Counted from the stretch's first letter, positions 8,315 through 17,477 are shown. The stretch: DNA of 64,000 bases from Reyranella sp. (GCF_030651995.1 NZ_JAUSBN010000005.1:1-64000); one strand, 5' to 3'. Notes: generated by a model from the letters alone, not told the origin. Numbers and translations: made by a program.

Positions 8315-10393
8315 ATGCGGTTGATCGGCGTGGACGTGGGCGGCACTTTCACCGACTTGGTCTTTGCGGACACCGAGGCCGGCCGAACCGCCGTGCACAA
8401 GGTCTCGACCACGCCGGACGATCCCTCCCGCGGCGTCGTGCAGGGGTTGATGGCGCTCTGCGACAAGTATTCGATCCGGCGCGAGACGATCGACACGGTG
8501 TTCCACGGCACGACCATCGCGACGAACGCGATCCTCGAGCACGACGGCGCCGTCACCGGCATGATCACCACCGGCGGCTATCGCGACATCCTGCATATCG
8601 GGCGCCACCAGCGGCCGCAGCACTACTCGATCATGCAGGACATTCCCTGGCAGGACCGACCGCTGGTGAAGCGCCGCCACCGCAAGACCGTGACGGAACG
8701 GCTGGTGCCGCCACGCGGCGAGGTGCTGGAGCCGCTCGATGAGGAGGGCGTGCGGCAGGCCGTGCGCGAGCTGAAGGAGGCCGGCGTGCAGTCCATCGCC
8801 ATCTGCTTCCTCTTCTCCTATCTGGATGCCACGCACGAGGCCCGCGCCCTGGCGATCGTGCGCGAGGAATATCCGGAGTGCTTCGCCACGACCTCGTCGT
8901 CGGTGTCGCCTCAGTTCCGCGAGTTCGAGCGCTTCACGACGACGGCCATGAACGCCTTCGTGGGACCGAAGGTGCGCAACTACGTGACCCGCCTCGAATC
9001 GGAGATCGAAGCCTCGGGTTTCAAGGCCGACCTGCGCATCATGGCCTCCAACGGCGGCGTCGCGACGCCCGGCATGGTGGCGGAGCGGCCGGTGCTCACC
9101 CTGCTCTCGGGACCGGCCGCCGGCGTGATCGGCGGCGACTGGGCGGGCGCTCTCTCGGACAAGCGCAACCTCATCACCTTCGACGTCGGCGGCACCTCGG
9201 CCGATATCGGCATCGTCACCGAAGGTGGCTTCGGCGAGGCTACGGCGCGCGACACCTGGATCGCCGGTTTCCCCGTTCTGGTGCCGATGATCGACGTGCA
9301 CACGATCGGTGCCGGCGGCGGCTCGATCGCCTATGTCGACCAGGCAGGCGCGTTCAAGGTGGGACCACGCTCGGCCGGCGCCGTCCCCGGCCCCGCCGCC
9401 TACGGACGCGGCGGCACGCGGGCCACGGTCACCGACGCCAACGTGGTGCTGGGGCGGCTCGACGGCGGCAATTTCCTGGGCGGCGGCATGTCGCTCGACG
9501 AGGTCGCGGCCCGCCGTGTGATCGGCGAACTGGCGCGTGAGCTCGGCCTCTCCGACCGCGAGGCGGCCGAGGGCGTGATCACCCTGATCAACGCCAACAT
9601 GGCCAACGCCATCCGCTCCCGCACCGTCCAGAAGGGCATAGATCCACGCAATTACGTGCTGGTGGCGTTCGGAGGTGCCGGCCCTCTGCACGGCGCCGAA
9701 GTGGCCGACATGCTGGGCGTCACGGAGGTGATCGTGCCGCCGCATCCCGGCATCACCTCGGCGGTCGGCCTGCTGATCAGCGACCTGCGCTACGACGCGA
9801 TCCGCACCTCGTTCCAGGTGTCGGGCGCCGCCGACCTTGCGCGCATCAATGCCGACTTCGACGCCATGGCGAAGGAACTCGCCGGACGTTTCGGGGCCGA
9901 CGGAATCGATTTGGCCCAGGTGACTTTCGAGCGCCGCGGCGATCTGCGGTACGTCGGCCAGGGCTACGAACTCCGGGTCACCTTCCCGGACGGCGTCCTC
10001 GACGGGGCGGCCCTCGCCCGGGCCTTCGAGGCTTTCCACGACGTCCACAAGCGCGAGTACGGCCACCACTTCGCCGAGTCGGCAATCGAGATCGTGAACC
10101 TGCGCCTCGTGGAAGCGGCCAGCGCCGCCACCATCGCGAAGCCCGTGACGGATGGCGCCCGCTCGCTCGCCGCGGCGACGGTGCGCTCCGGCAACGGCAC
10201 CTTCCGGATCGACGGCAAGCTCGCCGACTATCCGACTACCTTCTACCGCCGTGACCTGTTGCCGGTCGGCGAGCGCATCCCCGGTCCCGCCATCGTCCTG
10301 CAGATGGACACCACCACCGTCGTGCCGCCACACTTCAGCTTCGAGGCCGACACGGCCGGCAATCTCATGATCCGCAAGGAGGCCAAGCAATGA
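8315..10393 (+). CDS. hyuA: hydantoinase/oxoprolinase subunit A
   Basis: The 692-residue protein is the HyuA-type, ATP-binding half of the ATP-dependent N-methylhydantoinase/5-oxoprolinase family. It shows the N-terminal ASKHA-type phosphate loop VDVGGTFTD (residues 5-13), a second nucleotide motif TFDVGGTSADIG near 290, and FGGAGPLHGAEVADMLG near 455. The ATG at 8315 is preferred over the ATG at 8255 because AGGGAGG lies 7 bases before it and the protein then starts at the domain. It overlaps hyuB by four bases (ATGA), so both subunits are made together. It is divergent from the importer operon. Hydantoin, N-methylhydantoin, 5-oxoproline and caprolactam-type substrates are all possible. Confidence 0.92.
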   Translation: MRLIGVDVGGTFTDLVFADTEAGRTAVHKVSTTPDDPSRGVVQGLMALCDKYSIRRETIDTVFHGTTIATNAILEHDGAVTGMITTGGYRDILHIGRHQRPQHYSIMQDIPWQDRPLVKRRHRKTVTERLVPPRGEVLEPLDEEGVRQAVRELKEAGVQSIAICFLFSYLDATHEARALAIVREEYPECFATTSSSVSPQFREFERFTTTAMNAFVGPKVRNYVTRLESEIEASGFKADLRIMASNGGVATPGMVAERPVLTLLSGPAAGVIGGDWAGALSDKRNLITFDVGGTSADIGIVTEGGFGEATARDTWIAGFPVLVPMIDVHTIGAGGGSIAYVDQAGAFKVGPRSAGAVPGPAAYGRGGTRATVTDANVVLGRLDGGNFLGGGMSLDEVAARRVIGELARELGLSDREAAEGVITLINANMANAIRSRTVQKGIDPRNYVLVAFGGAGPLHGAEVADMLGVTEVIVPPHPGITSAVGLLISDLRYDAIRTSFQVSGAADLARINADFDAMAKELAGRFGADGIDLAQVTFERRGDLRYVGQGYELRVTFPDGVLDGAALARAFEAFHDVHKREYGHHFAESAIEIVNLRLVEAASAATIAKPVTDGARSLAAATVRSGNGTFRIDGKLADYPTTFYRRDLLPVGERIPGPAIVLQMDTTTVVPPHFSFEADTAGNLMIRKEAKQ

Positions 10394-12180
10394 GCCCCGC
10401 CACCGCCCGCCAGCCCGCGACCAAGCCCGACCGCATCGACCCGATCACCAGCAGCGTGATCCAGGGGGCGCTGGAGAACATCGCCGTCGAGATGGGCTAC
10501 AAGCTGATGCGCATGAGCTACTCCTCGATCATCCGCGAGTCGGAGGATTTCGGGGCGGCCCTCGTCGACGCGGAAGGCCGCGGCCTGGCCGAATCGGCCC
10601 AGTCGACACCGCTGCAGTCGGGACCCATTCCGGGCTACGTGCGCGGCATCCAGCGCATCCTGGCAGCGCGCGGCGACACGATCCGTCCGGGCGACGTCAT
10701 CATGCACAACGACGCCTATTCCGGTGCGAGCCACGGGCCGGATGTCGCCTTCATCGTGCCGGTCTTCGTGCAGGGCCGCCTGATCGCCTTTGCCGCGACC
10801 ACGGCGCACCATCTCGACATCGGCGCGCTGTCGCCCGGCTCCTGTGGCATCGTCGAGGCGATCGACGCCTATGCCGAAGGCCTGCAATTCAAGGCGATCA
10901 AGGTCTACGACCGCGGCGTGAAGAACGACGCCGTATGGCAGATCGTGCGCGACAATATCCGCGCCTCCGATCTCGTGGTCGGCGACATGGATGCCCAGGT
11001 GGCCGCGGCCCGCATCGGCGCGGAGCGCATGGTCGAACTGGTCGAACGCTACGGGCTGGAGACGTTCGAGCGGGCGTGCGGCGCGCTGATGGACCATGCC
11101 GAGCGGCTGATGCGGCAGGCGATTGCCAAACTGCCCGACGGCGTCTATCGCGCCGAGACGGCGATCGACGGCTATCTCGACAGCGACGATCCGACCAAGA
11201 AGGAACTGCCGCTCGTCGTCACCATCACCAAGAAGGACGACTCCCTGGTGGTCGACCTGACAGGGACAGCGCCGCAGGTTCCCGACCGGCCGATCAACAT
11301 GCCGCTCGAAGGCACCGCCGACATCGCGATCTGGCTCACCATCCGCTCGGTGCTGCTCGATACCGAGATCCATGGCCACATTCCGGTGAATGCAGGTCTC
11401 ATACGGCCAATCACCATCGTGGCGCCCAAGGGCTGCCTGGCCAACCCGACCTTCCCGGCGCCCACCATTGCGCGCTTCTGCCCGGGCAACCAGCTCGCCG
11501 ACACAGTGATGAAGGCGCTGTCGCAGGCCATGCCGGGCAACGTCTCGGCCGGCATCGGCAACCTCAAGGTCATCGCCTTCTCCGGCCTCAAGGACGAGAC
11601 GCACTGGGTGCACATGGAGATCTTCGAAGGCTCCTATGGCGGGCGGCTGGGCAAGGACGGCATGGACGCCGTCGACACGCTCTATGCCAACACGCGCAAC
11701 AACCCGATCGAGGACATCGAGACCCATCTGCCGCTGCGCGTGCTGCGCTACGAACTGCGCGAGGACGTGGCGGGCGCCGGCAAATGGCGGGGCGGCCTGG
11801 GCTCGGTCCGCGAGTTCGCCTTCCTGAGCGACGGCGGCGCCTCGGTCGAGGGCGAAGGCCATCGCTACCGGCCCTGGGGATTCCTGGGCGGCAGCGAGGG
11901 CATGCCGGCCAAGCTCGACCTAATGGTGCCCGGCCAGGCCGACCGCGCACTGCCCTCGAAGGTACCGCACATGAACATCGCCAGGGACGGCCGCTTCGTC
12001 TGCTACGGCCCGGCCGGCGGCGGCTACGGCAACCCGCTGGAGCGCGATCCGGCCGACGTGGCGGACGACGTGCTCGATGAAGTGATCTCGGTGGAGACCG
12101 CGCTCAGGGACTACGGTGTCGTGATCTCGGCCAAGGGCGTCGTCGACGTCGAGGCGACACGAAAGGTGCGCGGCGGCTGA
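10390..12180 (+). CDS. hyuB: hydantoinase/oxoprolinase subunit B
   Basis: The 596-residue protein is the HyuB half of the same ATP-dependent cyclic amidase. Recognisable family blocks are RMSYSSIIRESEDF near residue 40, GDVIMHNDAYSGASHGPD near 105, the NPTFPAP region near 355, and the glycine-rich C-terminus (GAGKWRGGLGS, GPAGGGYGNPLERDP). Length fits the HyuB family. Together with the divergent importer and the ring-opening amidohydrolase it suggests stepwise hydrolysis of a cyclic nitrogen compound. Confidence 0.92.
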   Translation: MSPATARQPATKPDRIDPITSSVIQGALENIAVEMGYKLMRMSYSSIIRESEDFGAALVDAEGRGLAESAQSTPLQSGPIPGYVRGIQRILAARGDTIRPGDVIMHNDAYSGASHGPDVAFIVPVFVQGRLIAFAATTAHHLDIGALSPGSCGIVEAIDAYAEGLQFKAIKVYDRGVKNDAVWQIVRDNIRASDLVVGDMDAQVAAARIGAERMVELVERYGLETFERACGALMDHAERLMRQAIAKLPDGVYRAETAIDGYLDSDDPTKKELPLVVTITKKDDSLVVDLTGTAPQVPDRPINMPLEGTADIAIWLTIRSVLLDTEIHGHIPVNAGLIRPITIVAPKGCLANPTFPAPTIARFCPGNQLADTVMKALSQAMPGNVSAGIGNLKVIAFSGLKDETHWVHMEIFEGSYGGRLGKDGMDAVDTLYANTRNNPIEDIETHLPLRVLRYELREDVAGAGKWRGGLGSVREFAFLSDGGASVEGEGHRYRPWGFLGGSEGMPAKLDLMVPGQADRALPSKVPHMNIARDGRFVCYGPAGGGYGNPLERDPADVADDVLDEVISVETALRDYGVVISAKGVVDVEATRKVRGG

Positions 12181-12240
12181 AGCCGCTCGCGTCCTTCGCC
12201 CTCCCTTGGCAGGTCCCGCGTTCTCCGCCATCAAGGCGCG

Positions 12241-12972
12241 ATGGATTATCAGCTCAAGGATCGGACCTGCCTCGTGTCCGGCGCAAGCTCCGGCATCGGC
12301 GCCGGGGTCGTCAGGCTCCTCTCGCAACAGGGCGCGCGGGTCGTCGCAACGGCACGGCGGGCCGAGAAGATCGAGCGGCTCGACGGCGTGACCGCGATCG
12401 CGGGCGACGTCACCGACGCGGCCGCTCTGGCGCGCATCGCGACCGACGCGACCCGGCTGCTCGGCCCGATCGACATCCTGGTGAACTGCGCCGGCGGCTC
12501 GCGGCCGACCGGGCCGGAGGCTGGCGAGGATGTCTGGGAGGAAGCCTTCGCGCTCAACTTCACGGCGGCGCGACTGCTGACCAAGGCGCTGCTGCCGGCG
12601 ATGCGGGCCCGCAAATGGGGTCGGATCGTCAACATCAGCGGATCCATGGAGCCGCGAGGCCTCAACGCCGCCATCGCCGCCAAGGCCGCACTTCATTTGT
12701 GGGCAAAGGGACTGTCGTGCGACGTCGCCGCCGACGACGTCACGGTGAACACTATTCAGCCCGGGCGCATCAACAGCGAGCAGATCCTGCAGAAGCTCCA
12801 CCCGACCGAGGAAGCCCGCCGCAGCTTCATCGAGCGAAACATCCCCATCGGCTATTTCGGCGAGCCGGAGGATGTGGCACATCTCGTCGCCTTTCTGGCC
12901 TCTCCGGCGGCGCGCTACATCACGGGCGCGGTCATCCCGGTCGATGGCGGCATGCACTATTTCGCGCACTGA
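12241..12972 (+). CDS. SDR-family protein lacking the catalytic tyrosine
   Basis: The 243-residue protein has the classical SDR fold. It has the nucleotide-binding SGASSGIGAG (residues 14-23), DV at the adenine site, NCAGGS, and a catalytic-type ISGS serine. It also has the C-terminal PVDGG of the family. The usual YxxxK is replaced: at the conserved Lys the sequence is LNAAIAAK, so Ala sits where Tyr should be. The product may therefore bind NAD(P) and a ligand without normal oxidoreductase activity, or use another base. It starts 60 bases after hyuB and is probably part of that operon. Confidence 0.88.
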   Translation: MDYQLKDRTCLVSGASSGIGAGVVRLLSQQGARVVATARRAEKIERLDGVTAIAGDVTDAAALARIATDATRLLGPIDILVNCAGGSRPTGPEAGEDVWEEAFALNFTAARLLTKALLPAMRARKWGRIVNISGSMEPRGLNAAIAAKAALHLWAKGLSCDVAADDVTVNTIQPGRINSEQILQKLHPTEEARRSFIERNIPIGYFGEPEDVAHLVAFLASPAARYITGAVIPVDGGMHYFAH

Positions 12973-12993
12973 CGGCGCGGTGGAGGAGGGATT

Positions 12994-13443
12994 TTGCTGA
13001 AGTGGCTGCGTCGTTCTGAGCCAAAGGAAGTTCCGGCCGCCAGCCTCGGCCCACTCCAGATCGTCAAGCCCTGGGCCCGGTCGTCTTCATCCCATCCGGA
13101 TATCGCGGGCGGCTACATGACGGTGGTCAACGACGGCGAAACAGATCGGCTCGTTTCCGCCAGCTGCCCTGTCGCAGGCTCCTTGGAAATCCATGCCATC
13201 CGGGTCAAGGGCCCGGTGCTCGAAATGCGCAAGCAGGACGGTGGCCTCGTCATCCCGCCGGCCAACCAGCAGATCCTCAAGCCACGCGGCTATCATTTGC
13301 TGATGAGCGGCCTCGCCGCGCCGCTGGCGGTTGGCAGCAAACTGCCGATCACCCTGGTCTTCGAGAAGGCCGGCAGCGTCACCGTGGACTTTGCCGTGGA
13401 AGCGCCCGGCGCCGTAGGACAAGCCAGCCTCACCTCATCCTAA
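12994..13443 (+). CDS. PCu(A)C-like copper chaperone domain protein, degenerate
   Basis: The 149-residue protein is clearly of the PCu(A)C (DUF461) family. The family motif is Hx10Mx21HxM. Here His and Met are ten residues apart (IHAIRVKGPVLEM), but the second half has 22 residues and reads HLLM instead of HxM. The start is TTG with a strong GGAGGAGGG six bases upstream. The SDR stop lies in the same frame 21 bases upstream, so no signal peptide can be encoded and the N-terminus (MLKWLRRSEPKE) is not hydrophobic. Family members are normally periplasmic. A role in copper delivery is therefore doubtful. Confidence 0.75.
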   Translation: MLKWLRRSEPKEVPAASLGPLQIVKPWARSSSSHPDIAGGYMTVVNDGETDRLVSASCPVAGSLEIHAIRVKGPVLEMRKQDGGLVIPPANQQILKPRGYHLLMSGLAAPLAVGSKLPITLVFEKAGSVTVDFAVEAPGAVGQASLTSS

Positions 13444-13463
13444 GGGAGCCATCGGACTGCCGG

Positions 13464-13604
13464 ATGCGCCTCGGCGTCTTCGTGCAGACGCCCGGCCATC
13501 AGGTCGGCGGCTGGCGCCATCCCGAGGCCGACGCGCGGACACCAACCTCGCGCTGTTGCACGACATCGCGGCCACCGCCGACGATCGCCTGCAGGGCAGT
13601 TCAC
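13464..13604 (+). pseudogene. truncated 5' end of an LLM-class flavin monooxygenase
   Basis: Translation from the ATG at 13464 gives MRLGVFVQTPGHQVGGWRHP, close to the N-terminus of nitrilotriacetate/alkanesulfonate-type LLM flavin monooxygenases. A small insertion near 13538-13542 shifts frame, and the match continues in another frame as LALLHDIAATADDRL. The similarity then ends at about 13600 where IS1380-like sequence begins. Only about 45 of some 430 residues remain, so this is a dead gene scar. It marks a lost enzyme next to the TRAP operon. Confidence 0.6.
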
Positions 13605-13755
13605 CGACATTGGCCCGGCAACGTCCATTCGGCGGACGGCTGGAAGGACCTGCTCGAACCGGTCGCGTGGCCAAGGTCGAGCGTCACGGCCGCTACACCG
13701 CCTTCCCGATGGCCGAGGTCGCGGCGCCAGCGGAATTCTTGCGAGAGTTCGGCCG
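13605..13755 (+). pseudogene. internally deleted IS1380-family transposase remnant
   Basis: Two pieces of an IS1380 transposase lie side by side. GNVHSADGWKDLLEPV is at about 13618-13665. A C-terminal piece (KVERHGRYTAFPMAEVAAPAEF, the RVVRHGRYVVFQMAEVAVPREL region of the family) follows at about 13674-13738 in a different frame. Roughly the middle 200 codons and both ends are missing. The first piece matches the decayed transposase at 195-1276, on the opposite strand. Confidence 0.75.
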
Positions 13756-13923
13756 TTCGCGGTGCCGGAATTTGCGATCGCAGTCTTCATGCGATTCTGC
13801 CTTGCGGGAACACTGGAAAGACGTGAGTATTTGCACCGCTCGGGGAATTCTATCGGGATTCCCGCCAATAAAGCGTTGGCCGCAAAGGCCCTAGCAAGAA
13901 GCAACCGATGGGAGGATCTTCTA

Positions 13924-15099
13924 ATGCCTGACAAGACCGTAAAGAACCCCGCCGCGCCGACACAGGCAGGTGGTACTTCGTCCGTGGCCAGCACCGCGTC
14001 TGTCGATGTGGCGGCTGGCTCGAAGAACACGCTGAACCGGCGCAGCTATCTCAAGACTGCAGCCGTGGTCGCGGGCGGTGCCGCCGCGCTCGGCATGCCG
14101 GCGATCGCCCACGCGCAGAACCGGACCTGGAAGCTGAAGCTCCAGAGCAACTGGACAGGCATCGGCATCGAGTCGCAGGACCGTTCCGCACAGCTATTCA
14201 TCGAACGCGTGAAGAAGATGTCGGGTGGTCGCATCGAGATCACCAATTTCAACGCCGACGTCCTGCTCGGCATCGGCGAGACCTTCCGCGGCGTCGGTAC
14301 CGGTGTGGCGGACCTCGCGGTCACGGCCCCGATCTACCATCGCGGGACCGTGCCGGTCGGCGAGTATCTGTGGGCCGTGCCGTTCTTCCCTTTCACGAAT
14401 CTCGAGTTCTACGAGTACATCTACCAGTTCATGGGGATCAAGGAGCTCTGGGCCGCAGCCTACAAGCCGCACAACGTCGCTCATCTCACCTATATGTGCT
14501 CGGACGAGTGGGGCGCGATGGTGTCGACGCGTCCGGTTGCGAAATATGCCGACTTCAAAGGCATGAAGGTGCGCGCGTTCGGCATCTGGGCCGACTGGCT
14601 CGTGCACAACGGCGCGTCCATCGTCACGGTGCCGGGTGGCGAGGTCTACACCGCGATCCAGACGAAGATCCTGGACGCGGCTGCGTTCGGCTCGCCGGAC
14701 GCGTGGGCCGGCATGAAGATGTACGAGGTCTGCAAGTACTACCTGAATCCCTCGGTCGTTCCCTACGACGTCGTCGAGGTCATCATGAACCTGAAGACCT
14801 TCAACGAGATGCCGCCGGATCTTCAGGAGGTCATGACCTCCGCGGCGCGCGTGATGAACCTCGAGATCTCGGCACTGACGATCCCGACCGACGTGCGTGG
14901 CCGCAAGAAGCTCGCCGAGGGCGGCATGCAGACCATCATGATGCCGGATGACGAATTGACCAAGGCCGCCGACTGGTGTTGGAGCAAGTTCGTCGGTTTG
15001 AAGGGCAAGGATCCCAACATCGACAAGGTGATCGAGATCTACGGCCAGGCCAAGCAGCTGTACAAAGACTACTATGGGCCGAAACGTCTCCCGGCCTGA
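13924..15099 (+). CDS. TRAP transporter substrate-binding protein DctP
   Basis: The 391-residue protein is a DctP-family periplasmic solute receptor for a TRAP transporter. It has an unusually long N-terminal region of about 38 residues before the twin-arginine motif NRRSYLKTAA and a hydrophobic stretch ending in AIAHAQ, so Tat export is likely. Receptor landmarks include DRSAQLFIERVKKMSGGRIEI and the GMKVRAFG block near residue 215. The ATG at 13924 is chosen because GGGAGG is about 9 bases upstream. An in-frame upstream start at 13762 would fall near the IS remnant. It heads the operon dctP-dctQ-dctM. Organic acids are usual ligands; the actual ligand is unknown. Confidence 0.9.
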   Translation: MPDKTVKNPAAPTQAGGTSSVASTASVDVAAGSKNTLNRRSYLKTAAVVAGGAAALGMPAIAHAQNRTWKLKLQSNWTGIGIESQDRSAQLFIERVKKMSGGRIEITNFNADVLLGIGETFRGVGTGVADLAVTAPIYHRGTVPVGEYLWAVPFFPFTNLEFYEYIYQFMGIKELWAAAYKPHNVAHLTYMCSDEWGAMVSTRPVAKYADFKGMKVRAFGIWADWLVHNGASIVTVPGGEVYTAIQTKILDAAAFGSPDAWAGMKMYEVCKYYLNPSVVPYDVVEVIMNLKTFNEMPPDLQEVMTSAARVMNLEISALTIPTDVRGRKKLAEGGMQTIMMPDDELTKAADWCWSKFVGLKGKDPNIDKVIEIYGQAKQLYKDYYGPKRLPA

Positions 15100-15368
15100 G
15101 ACGTCCGCAGAGCGGCTGCGCTGATCAGGTTCTGGTGACTGCCTGAGTTCACTCTGGCACGATGCTTTGACGGTTGCGCATCGTGCTGGAGGTACTCGGG
15201 GCGGTGCCTCCGCATCAGCCGGTATTCAGGTCCTCGTGGCCGCTTCGGGGCCGCGAGTCCGAAGCCTCGCGAGCACAGGGCGATACGGGCTGCGCACCAG
15301 GGCGGCCCGGCCCGGTGGTCTTTCACGCAATCGATCGCCGGCACGACCGGCGGAGATGGGGGTGCAGG

Positions 15369-15902
15369 GTGAAAGTAATCGAAGCCTATCTCCGCTTCAC
15401 GGACTGGCTGAATGCCAGGTTCGCCTGGATCGTGGCGTTCCTGATCGTGCCGATGCTCCTCATCATGATCTGGGAGATCGTGATGAGGTACTTCTTCAAT
15501 TCACCTTCGCAGTGGGCCTTCGAGATATCGTTGTTCTGCTATGGGGGCTACATCGCCCTGGGTGGGGCCTACACCCTCCTGGCCGGTGCTCACGTGAATG
15601 TCGACATCGTCTGGGGTCGGCTTTCGCCGCGGGGGCGCGCCATTCTCGATGTCCTCACCAGCGGCTTTTCCTTTCTCTTTATCGGCGTCCTGTTCTGGGT
15701 ATCGCTGCAGCTCACGATCAACTCATGGGCGATTGGCGAGACGACGATGTCTCACTGGAAGCCCATCTATTATCCGTTGCGCACGACGCTGCCGGTGGGC
15801 TGCTTCCTGTTGTTGATGCAATTGCTCGCCAAGCTGATCCGCGATGTCGCCATTGTCATCGAGGGCGAGGAAGTGTTTCCCGTGCGCGTGCACGTCCCCT
15901 AG
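15369..15902 (+). CDS. TRAP transporter small permease DctQ
   Basis: The 177-residue protein has four hydrophobic segments and the DctQ-type block around WAFEISLFCYGGYIALG. The GTG at 15369 (MKVIEAYL) is preferred because GGAGATG lies just upstream and the family fold begins there. An open frame reaching back to 15174 would add a polar stretch with no family match. DctQ pairs with DctM to form the sodium-coupled membrane part of the carrier. A 269-base gap separates it from dctP. Confidence 0.87.
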   Translation: MKVIEAYLRFTDWLNARFAWIVAFLIVPMLLIMIWEIVMRYFFNSPSQWAFEISLFCYGGYIALGGAYTLLAGAHVNVDIVWGRLSPRGRAILDVLTSGFSFLFIGVLFWVSLQLTINSWAIGETTMSHWKPIYYPLRTTLPVGCFLLLMQLLAKLIRDVAIVIEGEEVFPVRVHVP

Positions 15903-15977
15903 CGCCCGACTCACCGCAGAACTCACAAGAATCCGATCGGTGCGCGACGGCGACCAAACCTCATCCGGAGTTTGTCC

Positions 15978-17297
15978 ATGCTAGCCCTTGGCCCTGAATG
16001 GCTGACAGTGATCTTGTTCGGCAGTCTCATCTTTCTCCTGGTCTTGGGGCTGCCGCTGGTGTTCGCCATCGGCGGCGTCGCAACGCTGTTCATCATCTTG
16101 CTGTGGGGGCCGCACGCACTGCCGGTGCTGGCAAACCGAACCTACATGGCCATGGACATGTTCCTGCTCGTGGCCGTGCCCATGTTCATATTCATGGGGG
16201 CGATGCTGCAACGATGTGGCATAGCCGAGGACATGTACGAATTGATGTACCACTGGATGGGCGGGCTCCGTGGCGGGCTCGCCGCCGGCACGGTTCTCAT
16301 CTGCACGATGTTTGCGGCGATGGTCGGCATCAGCGGGGCGGCGACCACGTCGATGGGACTGATCGCGCTCCCCTCCATGCTCAAGCGAGGCTACAAGAAG
16401 GACATCGCGATCGGCTGCATCTCGGCCGGCGGCTCGCTTGGCATCCTGATTCCGCCGAGCGTTCTGATGATCATCCTCGCCCTGACCTCGCGGGTCTCGG
16501 TTGGCGAGATGTTCATTGCCGGCATTTTGCCGGGACTGCTGCTCAGCTCGTTGTTCGTGATCTATATCCTTGTCCGCTGCTACTTCCAGAAGCACATGGG
16601 GCCAAGCGTGCCGCCGGATGATCGGCTGCCGCTGAACGAGCGAGTCAAACTGATGGGAGCATTGATTCTTCCCGTCGGCCTGATTTTCGCGGTGATGGGA
16701 TCGATGTTCTTCGGAATCGCAACGCCGAGCGAGGCCTCGGCGATCGGCGCCCTCGGCGCGATCGTCAGTGCGATGATCAAGCGCACATTCACCTGGCAGA
16801 GCTTCACCTCGGCGCTGTTCATCACGCTGCGTTTGAGTGCGATGGTCATCTGGATCGTGTTCGCTGCCTCGGCGTTTACCGCGCTCTATGCCGTCACCGG
16901 CGCCTCCTCCCTGGTCGGCACACTGATCAAGGGCGTAGGCGATCCCTGGATGGTGATCATCACCATGCAGCTGATCCTGTTCGTGCTCGGGATGTTCTTC
17001 GATCCGACCGGCATCGTCCTGCTGACCGCGCCGATCTTCTTCCCGATCGTGACGTCCCTCGGCTTCGACCCCCTGTGGTTCGCAATCCTCTTCGTGATCA
17101 ACATGGAGCTGGCGTACCTGACACCGCCGTTCGGATTCAACCTGTTCTACATGAAGGCGGTCGTACCAAAGGGCGTGACGATGATGGACATCTACAGATC
17201 GTCGATGCCTTTCTGCGCGCTCATGATCTTGGGGTTGGTCATTTGCATGATTTTCCCCGGAATTATTACCTGGTTGCCGGAACTCATGAGGACCTGA
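15978..17297 (+). CDS. TRAP transporter large permease DctM
   Basis: The 439-residue polytopic protein is the DctM (DedA-like) sodium/solute symporter subunit. Family motifs include PMFIFMGAMLQRCGIAEDMY, GISGAATTSMG, GGSLGILIPPSV and the C-terminal LTPPFGFNLFYMK. The ATG at 15978 is used because GGAG is seven bases upstream; a TTG six bases earlier is less likely. It closes the first TRAP operon. Confidence 0.92.
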   Translation: MLALGPEWLTVILFGSLIFLLVLGLPLVFAIGGVATLFIILLWGPHALPVLANRTYMAMDMFLLVAVPMFIFMGAMLQRCGIAEDMYELMYHWMGGLRGGLAAGTVLICTMFAAMVGISGAATTSMGLIALPSMLKRGYKKDIAIGCISAGGSLGILIPPSVLMIILALTSRVSVGEMFIAGILPGLLLSSLFVIYILVRCYFQKHMGPSVPPDDRLPLNERVKLMGALILPVGLIFAVMGSMFFGIATPSEASAIGALGAIVSAMIKRTFTWQSFTSALFITLRLSAMVIWIVFAASAFTALYAVTGASSLVGTLIKGVGDPWMVIITMQLILFVLGMFFDPTGIVLLTAPIFFPIVTSLGFDPLWFAILFVINMELAYLTPPFGFNLFYMKAVVPKGVTMMDIYRSSMPFCALMILGLVICMIFPGIITWLPELMRT

Positions 17298-17477
17298 AGC
17301 AGGCGGAGCGGTAATGGAATGATGGAGCGCCCCACCGATCCAGCGGTCTTGAGCAGGCACGGGAGGTTCTTTTTTATCATTTCATATCAATGCCTTGCGG
17401 AACCGTCCGACGGGTGCTCACGCGGATTGCACTCTGGCCTTGCGCCGGGCGCCCGGACTCCTGATATAAGCGCCTTG

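Noticed and set aside
7169..10390. A single 1073-codon minus-strand open frame through the ATPase and hyuA
   Set aside because: Only the last 340 codons match an ABC ATPase. The rest is antisense to hyuA, whose protein is well conserved in the other strand. The long frame comes from high GC content.
15981..17360. Minus-strand 459-codon frame over dctM
   Set aside because: The composition is Gln/Asp/His-rich without any family match. It is the complement of membrane-protein codons.
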